Source of the DNA: Rapana venosa
Taxonomy: Eukaryota > Mollusca > Gastropoda > Neogastropoda > Muricidae
Length of the DNA: 64,000 nt
NCBI GenBank assembly: GCA_028751875.1
Contig: CM054143.1
Location: 71,123,044-71,187,043, forward strand
Direction: 5' to 3'
Shown: positions 33,341 to 42,200 of the stretch, piece by piece
Position numbering within the stretch: position 1 is the stretch's first letter
Layout of the letters: each line of letters opens with the position of its first letter
The notes under the pieces: model-generated
The model's database searches: none
Told to the model about the DNA's origin: nothing
Seen by the model: the letters and a program-made list of their open reading frames with translations, nothing else
Made by a program: the position numbers and the translations under genes

Positions 33341-33420
33341 AAACACACACACCCCACAACAACAAAACACACCAACCCACACCACACACACACACACACA
33401 CATACACACACAATACACAC
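33341..33420. repeat. AC-rich microsatellite
   Basis: Interrupted AC array (ACACACACACCCCACAACAAC, then CACCACACACACACACACAC) ending at about 33420. Confidence 0.85.
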
Positions 33421-33559
33421 CACTTCCCCCACCCCCCTCCTCTCCTCTGTCTTCTACCTTTTATCTTTTTGTTTATAGTTATATTTGTACCGTTACATTT
33501 ATACTTATTATTATTATAAAGGATTATATTTATATTTTCAATACTTTATTGGGTTTGTG

Positions 33560-33900
33560 GCTGTTTAAATTTTTTAAGAATCCCCTATTTCATATTTATT
33601 GTTTATGTAAAAAGTTGTGTACCATTTAAAATGTTTGATGTTTATTTTTGATGACTTTTTAAGTTTGGTTGTTTTTTCTTGGTTTTTTTTGCTTTTTTCT
33701 TGTTTTTTTGTTTGTCTTTTTTTTTTTTCTTTTTTTGTTTTTTTTAAAAAAAACAAACTTATTTGTTTTTTTGTTTGTTTTGGGTTGGGGTTTTTTTTTT
33801 GGGGTGGGGGTTGTTTTAGGGTTTTTCTTTTTTTGTTTGTTGTTTTTTTGTGGGTTTTTTTTTTTGGGGGGGGGGGGGGGGGGGTGAAAAAGGGTTTTTC
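33560..33900. other. T/G homopolymer-rich tract
   Basis: Runs of T interrupted by G, ending in about 18 consecutive G (33865-33884). The Phe-rich plus-strand frames are composition artefacts. Confidence 0.8.
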
Positions 33901-33954
33901 CTTTGTTTCTACTGTGTGAGGTATATGTATTGGGTTTTATTAAGTGTTTTCCCT

Positions 33955-34045
33955 CGGGCGGGAACTGGATGTAAAAAGCAATGATGCTTTTATTATCCTC
34001 GAAATAAAAAAATTTGTCATTGTCATTGTCATTGACATCCTCACA
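33955..34045 (+). mobile_element. SINE 3' region with (TCATTG)n tail
   Basis: ACTGGATGTAAAAAGCA..GAT and GCTTTTATTATCCTCGAAAT match the body module of the SINE at 40971-41030 (ACTGGATGTAAAAAAGCACA / TTATTCCATTATCCTCGATA). After this module the two elements differ: here the tail is TTGTCATTGTCATTGTCATT, whereas at 41040 it is the GCGCTTTGATTTGT..(ATT)n tail shared with the L2-like LINE. Confidence 0.7.
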
Positions 34046-34756
34046 AAACCCTTTTTTTCCCCAACTCCCAAATCTAAAAAATAATTGCTAAGAAGTAATG
34101 AATGTTTCAAACCTACGAATTAGTATATTAAAACTAAAAATGCGTAAATACACATAAAAAGCTAGAAAATAAACTCACAGATTCTTTAAATTGCCAGCTG
34201 GAAATCGAAAATCAAAAAAAAACAAAAAACCAAAATGGTTTTTTGCTTCCGGTGCCTCTACTTCCGCCCAAACGCAGCCCTGTTTCATTTCTTTATTAAA
34301 ATGGCGGAAAATACCCCAGAGTTTGTTTTACAGTTTGTTTTTTTCTTTCTTTGTTCTTTGCAGCATTTTTACTGTTACCCCGTAAATACAGTATGTGTTC
34401 TATTTGATTAAAGGGTTTTTGTTTGGTGAGTTTGGGTTTGCTAGGAAAAAAGACCAGTAAAACAGTTGAAAGAAAATAAGACCTGGCTCCTTTATGGTGA
34501 TGGTTCCAAATTTGTTCAGTGTTATGAATGTGGGTGTTGTTTCTTTTTAAAAAAGAAAAAAAATGAAGACGTTAAGTCTAAACCCGAAAATTTGTGAAAA
34601 TAAACTCGTTTTTCACTATTAAAAAATTAAAGGGGGTTTTCGCATGCGTCCAAAAATAAGAGCTTTTTCTGTAGGGTGCCTTTTTTTTTTTTATTTTCTT
34701 TAAAATTTTTTAAAATAGCCTTCAAATTTAACTTCCTCCTACTCCCCTTTTATTTT
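34046..34756. other. No recognised gene
   Basis: AT-rich DNA after the SINE tail. Nothing recognisable on either strand. Confidence 0.5.
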
Positions 34757-34757
34757 C

Positions 34758-35030
34758 CGACCCCCTATGTGACAGGCAGCCCATTGTGCTTTTCTAAGTT
34801 ATGGATTAGTGTTTTTTAACTTTCTTTTTGTATCACCAAGCCCCACTTTGTCCCATCATCAAAAACCGGTCAAGGAAAACCCACTGATTCCCCGACCCCC
34901 TCTGCTGACAGGAGCCTTGTGTTCTTAAAAAGTTTTTGTGATTAGTGTATTTTTAACTTTCTTTTGTATACCCAAGACCCCTTTGTGCCTATCACGAAAC
35001 CGGTCAAGGAAAAACCACCATTTAAAAACC
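34758..35030 (+). repeat. Two-unit tandem repeat, unit about 135 bp
   Basis: Unit 1 starts at 34758 and unit 2 at 34893 with CGACCCCCT. Shared blocks: GACAGG, TTGTG, GATTAGTGT, TTTTAACTTTCTTT, TGTAT, ACCGGTCAAGGAAAA and CCACTGATT/CCACCATTT. The units differ by many single-base length changes. Confidence 0.85.
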
Positions 35031-35099
35031 CCAGTGAAGTTAGTCGAGCAAAAACAGAATAGACTCCTGACTTAGTTTTAACTGCAAACCCTATTTATT

Positions 35100-35560
35100 T
35101 TTTATATGAGCTTGCCTATGACTGAGATTTATTTTAGAGATTAATTGGCTTAGTCATCTCCCTCCCCAACTACTTCCTAGTCAAATGCCCTAGTCCCCTA
35201 GTCAACTCATCTCGAAAACTCAAATTGTTCCCTCCCCTACTGTTTTAAACCCTCCCCTATGAGTTTAATTTGACTGATTAAGGGCCCTTATCATCTACCT
35301 ACCAACACTACTAGAAAAATGACCTGTAAACCCTCACTCGCCAACTTCCCTTTTTACCTCCCCTATGATTAGTCAACCTAAACCTAGAAAAATGAACTAG
35401 TCAACCCTCCATACTAGGACGTAAATACTCTAGTGTATGTAAGTAATGCCTAGTCCCCCCCATCTCCCCCAATTCCCCTAGTCAACTTTTTGGTCCGTGT
35501 CCTAGCAACCTCATCTTATACTCTTCATCAAAGGAAATTAAATTTTATGTGTGTGCAATA
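35100..35560 (+). repeat. Reiterated CTAGTCAA motif upstream of a LINE
   Basis: CTAGTCAA or TTAGTCAA occurs repeatedly at irregular spacing (about 35178, 35200, 35382, 35397, 35477), together with related CCTAGTCCC, CTAGAAAAATGA and CCTCCCCTATGA blocks. The stretch lies just before the plus-strand LINE and may be part of its 5' untranslated region. Confidence 0.5.
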
Positions 35561-35739
35561 TCTTGTGTTATACTGAACCATTTCTCATCTTTGTGCATGA
35601 TTGAAAAAACCATTATAGAATATAATGGTCATGTCCCACTGATGTAGGCCTAGGCAAAAACCCCGGAAACCGAAAAATATTATTATAGACAGACAACCTA
35701 TAAACAGTTTTAAAAAACACTGTGCCTACTCTTAGTTAA

Positions 35740-38700
35740 GCTTTTTGAAAAATTCCTCCCCCCCAGGACAACACTACTGACAACAAAAAAACATCAACTC
35801 AGCCGGGTTACCACCAACACCCAACCCCGCATTGACGCAACATCGCTCCCTTTCACAGCTGCAAACCATCCAAACCCCCAGTACGTCAACAAAAACCGGC
35901 CAAACCCAAATCTACTTATACTATCCATTTTCCTTTCAGGAGACTACATCAAAACCCTGGCCTCAGCAACTCCCCCTCCCCTTGCGGCCTCTGCGATCCC
36001 CCAGTACTGGGGCTGCAAGGGTTTAGCCTGGAGACTGTGGAATCGGGTTTCCCAAACCTGTGCTAGAATATTTTGACAGCCTTTCAACATTGAAGACCCC
36101 AAACACACGTGGATGTGTAAGTGAAAACCCTTCCCAAATGGGGGAACTTTACATTTGGAAACCCTGACAAGCGCAAAAATACTACTTCCACTACAGACCC
36201 AACACATCACTTGTGCCAGCATCGCTTCACCCCACTAAAAACAACCCCCCAAAACAGCCCCCACCAGCAAACTACAAGGACACCCCTACAGTAAAAACGA
36301 TGAAAACTTAAGCCCACTGAAACCAGTACCCAGCCCGACCAAACCCCCATCAAACCCGACGAACCCCCCCAAAGCCAGACCAGTAGAACTATGACCCCAA
36401 AAAAAACCCACAATAGTTAGCCACCCAATAGAACTAAAAAAAAGATCACTCAACATTTCCCCCAAACACCCGATAAAAACTCCCGGAGAGGAAAAAACCT
36501 AGACAAATGAAGTGAACTGCAGGGGAATTAGAAATAAAACAGCAGAGTTGAAGCAGCCCCCACTACATCAAACCTGACATTGTTTGCGGGACCGAACCCC
36601 AAACTCGAAAAAAAGTTCAAAAAAAGGAAGTTTTTCCCAATAATATGTAGTATATAAAAAGGGACAGAGGTCGTTAGGGGGGGGGTATTCTTATAGTACG
36701 TAAGGAACTTATTTAACAGAAAAAAAGGAAATAACAGCCAAATGCGAAACAATCTGGGTTAGGAAAACTCCACAAAGCAAAAGACCTTATATTTGGATCC
36801 TTTACACAGTATAAAAAACAAAGGACATGAAAGAACTAAAAATAGCACTGGGGAAGCTTAGACAGGAAGGAAAACCCATCCAGCGGGGGATTAAAACTGC
36901 CCCGACGTAGGGGGGACAAAAACTGTACCCCGGTCACCAGCGGACCATTTGCAACGTAGCAGAAGTCACCCCCCCAAAGCGGTTTTACACAGATCCACAG
37001 GGGAAAGACTAGAAAAAAAGAAACTATAGATTTAGTTTTTCCCAACCCTTCATCATCGATCCCCATCTCGGCCCCAGGAATACCCGCCCTGCCTAGTTGT
37101 AACAGACATCGACAAAAAAACCACTACCCCAAAAAGGGCAAGAAGGAAATACTCAATTTTACAGGCAACTGGACAGGACTTAGAGAAGGTTTTAGACGAC
37201 CAAAAAAGACCCAAATTGTAACCCCCAACAAAAGGGGACGACGCAAAACATAGGGAAAACCTTTTTAAAAGGAAAATAATGAAGAAAAAGACACCTACAT
37301 TTCCCTCACAGATGAAGACCAGAAACAACAGCACCCCTGGAAAACGAAGATATTTAAAAGCATGCTCAGGAATAACAGAGACTCTACAACCAAGCCAAGA
37401 AAACAACAAACTGGGACAACTACAAACACTACCAAAAAGAAAGCAAACGAAAAAATACGCAAAGCGGAAAAAGGCACCCATCAACAGCAATACTCAAAGG
37501 GTACAAGCAAACAACAAAAAAACCCTTCTGGCGATATATAAAGAACAAAAGACAGGAAATGAGGATTTGCACCCCGAAGGGAAGGGGCAACCCTAGTTAG
37601 CGATAGTTAGGTAAGGCCGAATATTATTAAAACAATTCCCAAACGTTTTCACTCCGGGATGGCCCACCCCCGCCCAAGGAAATCTCATCACCAAACCCCT
37701 AGAGGCTCACCCTCACAGTAGATGGAGTAGAAAAACTGTCAAAAACACCGACCCAGCCAAAGCACACGGACCAGTGCCATCCCAACATTACTAAAGAACG
37801 CGAGACATATTGCCCAGCCTAACAACCATCTCCAAAATCATTAGACAGGGTTTTACGGCGGACTGGGGACAAGTAATATCAGGTATCTTTAAAAAAAGGG
37901 GACCAAAACACCAGCATCCCAAATTTGACCGTTTCACTTTACTTCAGATGCTGCAAATTTTAGAACTATAGTTGCCGCCCCCTAATGGAAACCTAGAAAA
38001 GGAAAAATATTTAAAACCCCTTAAACCCCGGGTTCCCCTCGGTACCTGTGAGTCCCAACTCTGACCACCCCCCGGATTCCTTCATCATTTGACAAGGGGG
38101 AACAAGTGAGTAGCAATCTTAGACTTTAGCAAAGGGCCCTTTTATACAGTCCCCCACAGGAAAATACTATTAAATTAGAAAAAATATGGGGATAGTAGGA
38201 GAAATTCACATGGCTGAAAAACTTCCAACCACCAGAACAATGAGAGTAGTTTAGAAGGAGAAACATCAGAAAAAGTTGGTTGAGTCGGAGTCCCCAAAGG
38301 AACTGTGTTAGGCCCCTACTCTTCTATGCCACATTAATGACCTACCCAAAATCAGTCGCACCCAAGAAGATTTTTGCAGATGACGTTTTTAATAGAGAAA
38401 TAGGCACCTTTGATGCCACTCACCTTCAGAAAGACCTCAAGAAATTAGAAACCTGGGCAGAAATTGGGGGATGGTTTTTTCGCCGCAAGTGTTTTTATTT
38501 TAAACAAAAAAAAAAATCGGGTTTTTCTACCAACTAATATACCATCCCCCAGCAGTGGAAACAACCCTATTTAGGGTCCCCTCTCCAAACGACTGAAAAG
38601 GACCACCCCCATAGACAAAAATTTCCAAAAAAGCAAGCTCAATGTTAGGATTTTTACAGCGAAAAACCCCAAACATGCCCCCAAAATGCGTAGTTAGCCT

Positions 38701-39440
38701 ATTATCACTAGTTAGTCCCCATTAGAAAATGGTGCACAGTATGGGGTAGCCCCTGCCCAAAAAAGAATAGATAAGTTAGAACGTATCGAAAAAAGGGGAG
38801 CCCGATTATAAAACAAGACTACCTATGAGACCCCGGCTGTGTCCGACATGTCCAAGCCTGCATCTGCCGAAAATTCAAGCCCGGGGGGGACAGTTAGGTT
38901 AGCCTTTATGTTTTTAAAATGGTTGAGGGATTTCCCCGGGCCTGCCCCCATCAAATTTTTTTACCCCCAAAACCCAAAGGTAAAAAGTAGAATTAAGACT
39001 AAAAACTTTCAAGGACTTAAAACAGTTTAAAAAGTAGAAAAAGGGCGCCGCAACAACAAAAAAGGCTACACAGTCCAGACAGCGGTGCAACCCGTACAAG
39101 CATCCTTTTTCGTGAGACGGTTTTAGACTGGAACCCCTCACGACCGACGTCAATTCCAAGACCCCAGCTCCTTCAAAGGGGCCTCCCAGGGAGAAAACCA
39201 GCAAGGTTTTCCAGAACCCAACCCGCATTTGTTTTGCAGTTAAGCGCAAACCCCAATCCCTCGCGTTTTAAAACCCCGAAGTGGTTACTGGACGTATTGA
39301 TCCAAACCAGACCGAAGATTTACACTGCAGCATGACCATAAATTTTGAAGTAATGAGTAACCGGAGTCGTGTTATGTAAGTGTTTAAGTAGGTAAAAAAT
39401 TCATGGAGGGGGGTTTTTCAGACGTAAATACATATTAATT
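35740..39440 (+). mobile_element. Plus-strand LINE (CR1/Jockey-type) with PHD-like, EN and RT segments
   Basis: Degenerate but long non-LTR retrotransposon. In order: a Cys/Trp segment PCGLCD ... NLC ... HTWMC (about 35975-36120) resembling a PHD-type finger; an endonuclease region with VNCRGIRNKTAELK (36510-36560), a degraded GDFNCPDVDW-like block (36890-36930) and a degraded SDH block (about 37060); a linker with KIRKAEKGTHQQQYSKG (about 37450-37500); RT first catalytic block ILDFSKG..YTVPHRK (38115-38165); GVPKGTVLGPLLF (38287-38327); catalytic FADD (38373-38384); and C-terminal RPxxEYG/ERIEKRGA-like pieces (38700-38810). It has many frameshifts, partly from run-length errors. The 3' UTR reaches about 39440. 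Other possibility: a fusion of two overlapping insertions, but the motif order argues for one element. Confidence 0.8.
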
Positions 39441-39989
39441 GTATATGTATTTGTAGCCTACCCGCTGTGCTCTATCAATCATTTATGCCACCCAAAAAAC
39501 AATTTGGCAAATTTATAGACCTTATGTGTGTTATATATAATTCTGAAATTGGGAATATCTTATCTCTTCAAGATGATATATTGAAAAAGCAATGCATTTG
39601 CCTGTGTGGTTTTTGTGTGTTTGTTGTGTCAGGGGTGTGTGTACTGTGTGTGTGTACTGTGGTGTGTGGTATGTGTGTCATGTGTGTGTTTTGTAACGGA
39701 GAGTGAGTGATGAATTTTTGTGTGTGGTATGTGCTGCAGGTATGTGCCGTGCTTTTTTTTGGGGTGGTGTTGTTTTGGGATTTCCTGCGGCTGTGAGGAA
39801 AAGATTGTTTCATTAAAATCTGAAAAAAATCTTTTAAATTTTATACGGAGAGGTTGAAGAACCCTGTACTGGCCCATATGTTTATATAATAACTTTAGCC
39901 CGCGGCATTTGCTGTTTGGAATGAAGATAAAAAAAAGTCTCTCACATGCCCCGAGCTTTTTTCCCGGAATGTTTATGTGTCCGACTTTT
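39441..39989. other. GT-rich simple sequence, no gene
   Basis: Between about 39600 and 39760 the plus strand is dominated by TGTGTG and TGTGTGTTT interrupted by GTACTGTG units. The open frames on both strands (His/Thr-rich on minus, Cys/Val-rich on plus) are explained by that composition. Confidence 0.7.
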
Positions 39990-40230
39990 AAAAGTCATTC
40001 TTTATATTATGGTCGTAGCTTTCTTAAAGGATACTAATGATACTATTACAGTATTTTAATCTACATTGTTAATTTTCCTTTTAAGAGAATATACTTTTAT
40101 GGGTACATTAGTTCAGAATTTAATTCACAATTTTTTTTTCCAGCAGTCACCCATTTGTTGTGAAAATTCCCTGGCAAATATGATTTTCCTATATTTATTT
40201 ATAAGCCAAAATCCTTGGCAGGCTAATGGT

Positions 40231-40527
40231 TAAAGGAAGGTAAAGGTAAGGTAAAGGTAAAGGTCTCCCATAACCTATAAGGTTGTAGGGGAGCGAGGCG
40301 TCGGAGACCTCACTTCTCTAGGGCCAGCATATTGAGGGCGGCGCCCATCTCCTCTCCCTCGCTGCTTTACCTTCCCTGACCCTAAAGAGGGCAGGTACCC
40401 ATTTACAGCTGGAGGAACTGTACTGAAGCCAAGGCGTGCATACGGTCACCCATCCAAGTGGTAACCACGCTCGACGCTGCTTAATTTGGCTGGGGGAAAG
40501 CGAGTGCTCCGACCACTGAGCTAAGGG
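40231..40527 (-). mobile_element. SINE with tRNA-like A box and 5S-rRNA-like control region
   Basis: Read on the minus strand the element starts with TTAGCTCAGTGGTCGGAGCA (40523 downward), a good tRNA A-box context. Some 35 bp later follows TTAAGCAGCGTCGAGCGTGG and then CACTTGGATGGGTGACCG, which match the 5S rRNA internal control region (AAGCAGGGTCGGGCCTGG ... ACTTGGATGGGAGACCG). A tRNA B box is not visible. It continues through TGTAAATGGGTACCTG and ends in (ACCTTT)n-like tail sequence near 40231-40262. It is absent from segment D1, where the site reads TTAATGG; here the flanks are CTAATGG (40223-40229) and TTAGTGG (40528-40534), fitting a 7-bp target duplication. Confidence 0.8.
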
Positions 40528-40811
40528 TTAGTGGGGGAAAATTCTTCAGGTACATACTGACAATCCCAGACATTTTGAAAGACTTTGTAAAGTTTCTTCT
40601 CAAGATCACACAACAATGCTGCCTACACTGTTTTCCTTGACTGTGGCTGTTTTCAGGCAGTAAAAAGGATTTGAGGTATTGTTTTCATTTCCAGAGACAG
40701 TTTGTCTAGATTTGAAGAAAATGCTTCAGCTTCAGAGGGCACAGCCCCCTGACCCCTGCTTTTTAGGAGGGGAAGGGGTCACACCTCTTCCTTAGACTTG
40801 ACGTCCACTGT

Positions 40812-41089
40812 AAAAGTCCTTCGGATGAGACTATAAACCGAGGCCCCGTGTGCAAACGAATGCAGAACATCTTGCGCACACGTTAAATCCTGTTCCGCTT
40901 TTCAAAAGAATAGGCCATTGTGTGCCGGTGGGAACAGATGACAAAATTTACAAAACCGCATACACACGGGGACTGGATGTAAAAAAGCACATGAGTGCTT
41001 ATTCCATTATCCTCGATATAAAAAAAAGGAAGTCATCTGAGCGCTTTGATTTGTTGCTTTACAAGATTTAGTGCTATATAAATTCCATA

Positions 41090-41125
<36 letters not shown>
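40812..41125 (+). mobile_element. 5'-truncated SINE with L2-LINE-like tail
   Basis: Begins with CCTTCGGATGAGACTATAAA (40817) and the central block GCAGAACATCTTGCGCACAC, continues with ACTGGATGTAAAAAAGCACA and TTATTCCATTATCCTCGATA, and ends in GCGCTTTGATTTGTTGCTTT ... AGTGCTATATAAATTCC followed by (ATT)n (41091-41125). The tRNA head is missing. The central block is shared with the minus-strand SINE 41335-41548. The last 60 bp match the 3' end of the L2-like LINE (9824-9880, minus strand). The insertion is absent from segment D1 (about 1655-1662). Confidence 0.8.
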
Positions 41126-41334
41126 CATATACCTAATTATTAATTAAATTTTGAGTCTGAAAGATTGATTACTTTATACTTGGCTCTGTCTATTGTATCA
41201 TGTAGCTTTGCATGCTTCAGGTATTCACTTATACTGTTATGACCTAACTACTAAGACATCTTTCTTTGCTATGATTGTATGAAGCATTATTATTTGGCAA
41301 ACACTGGCTATGGTAAAAAAGAAGAAAACCAGTA

Positions 41335-41548
41335 TTAATGTGTGCACAAGATGTTCTGCGTGTGTTTGCACTTGGGGCTTTGTTTTATAGTCTCGTCCAA
41401 AGGACTTTCAGGGGAGTGGAGTCAGTACTGATGTCAACTCTACTCCAGGGTAAAATCCCCTAAAACAGAAAAAGTAAAACGGGCACCTCTGTGGTGGCTT
41501 GATCCTGGGCCGTCAGATCCTGAGTGCAGCGCTCTGACCCCTAGGCTT
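41335..41548 (-). mobile_element. tRNA-derived SINE (copy in segment D2)
   Basis: Minus strand: tRNA head GTCAGAGCGCTGCACTCAGG followed by CCAGGATCAAGCCAC (B-box context), TTTTAGGGGATTTTACCCTG, then GGACGAGACTATAAAACAAA and GCAGAACATCTTGTGCACAC. The central block matches the plus-strand SINE 40812-41125. Present in the same position in D1, hence older than the duplication. Confidence 0.8.
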
Positions 41549-41640
41549 TCCTGCCCTGTCCCGCCTCATTGTCCTTTCCCTGGTGGTGATGTGTGCCCTG
41601 CTGCTGTCAGGGGTGACTGTGTGTTGTTTTCTGTGAACAG

Positions 41641-41832
41641 GTCAGTGACATCAGGGATCCACCACCATGTCTCCCCAGCCTTGCCATTTGTCAAGGAAGA
41701 AGAAGCCACCAGACCCTGACCTTCACCTCAGCCTGGGCCCTCAGCGTTTTGCTGCCCATCTCCTGAACATTTCCCCTCCCCCTGCTGCTGTGGCTTCATG
41801 GATAGAGGAGGACCAGGATCACTGTGCACCAG
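41641..41832 (+). other. Exon-like segment, copy 2 (unproven)
   Basis: 192 bp between CTGTGAACAG (ends 41640) and GTAAGG (41833). An ATG in CCACCACCATGT lies at 41667 and its frame stays open to the donor, 55 codons plus one base. The peptide begins MSPQPCHLSRKKKPPDPDLH and is unknown to me. The same boundaries are present in copy 1 (2161-2334). No further exon was identified in the following 2 kb. Confidence 0.25.
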
Positions 41833-42200
41833 TAAGGGGAAAAGGGAAGGGCTGTCCCTGTGGAGATGAATTGTGCATTGTCATTGAATCCATGTTTTTC
41901 TTCACTTTTGTACAGTGTCATTGAATCTGTGTTTTTCTTCATTCTGGGGAAATTTTATTGTATTTTACATCGTCTGTGTGGACACCATAACAGCAGAAAA
42001 CCTGAAAATAGTGATAATGTATTCATGATTTTTTTTTTCCATGTTAATTTAGTTCTGGCCCAGAAGTGTGTGACTGACATTAGGTAGGACCACGGCCACC
42101 ACTAGCTGGGAAAGCGTAGCTGAAAGCACAGGCAAATTTGACCCACTGTGCACCCCAATTTCTTCATACAAATATAAAAGAAAACTTAAACACAATATAC

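Larger units (their letters stand above)
39990..42200 (+). repeat. Duplicated segment D, copy 2 (with two extra SINEs)
   Basis: Counterpart of 1150-2672, better preserved and probably better sequenced. It contains three SINEs: one shared with copy 1 (41335-41548) and two unique ones (40231-40527 and about 40812-41125). It also contains the exon-like segment 41641-41832. Confidence 0.85.

Noticed and set aside
39568..39877. His/Thr-rich frames that could suggest a histidine-rich protein
   Set aside because: They are produced by GT/AC simple sequence. The same effect explains 29177-29461, 30809-31156 and 47309-47749.
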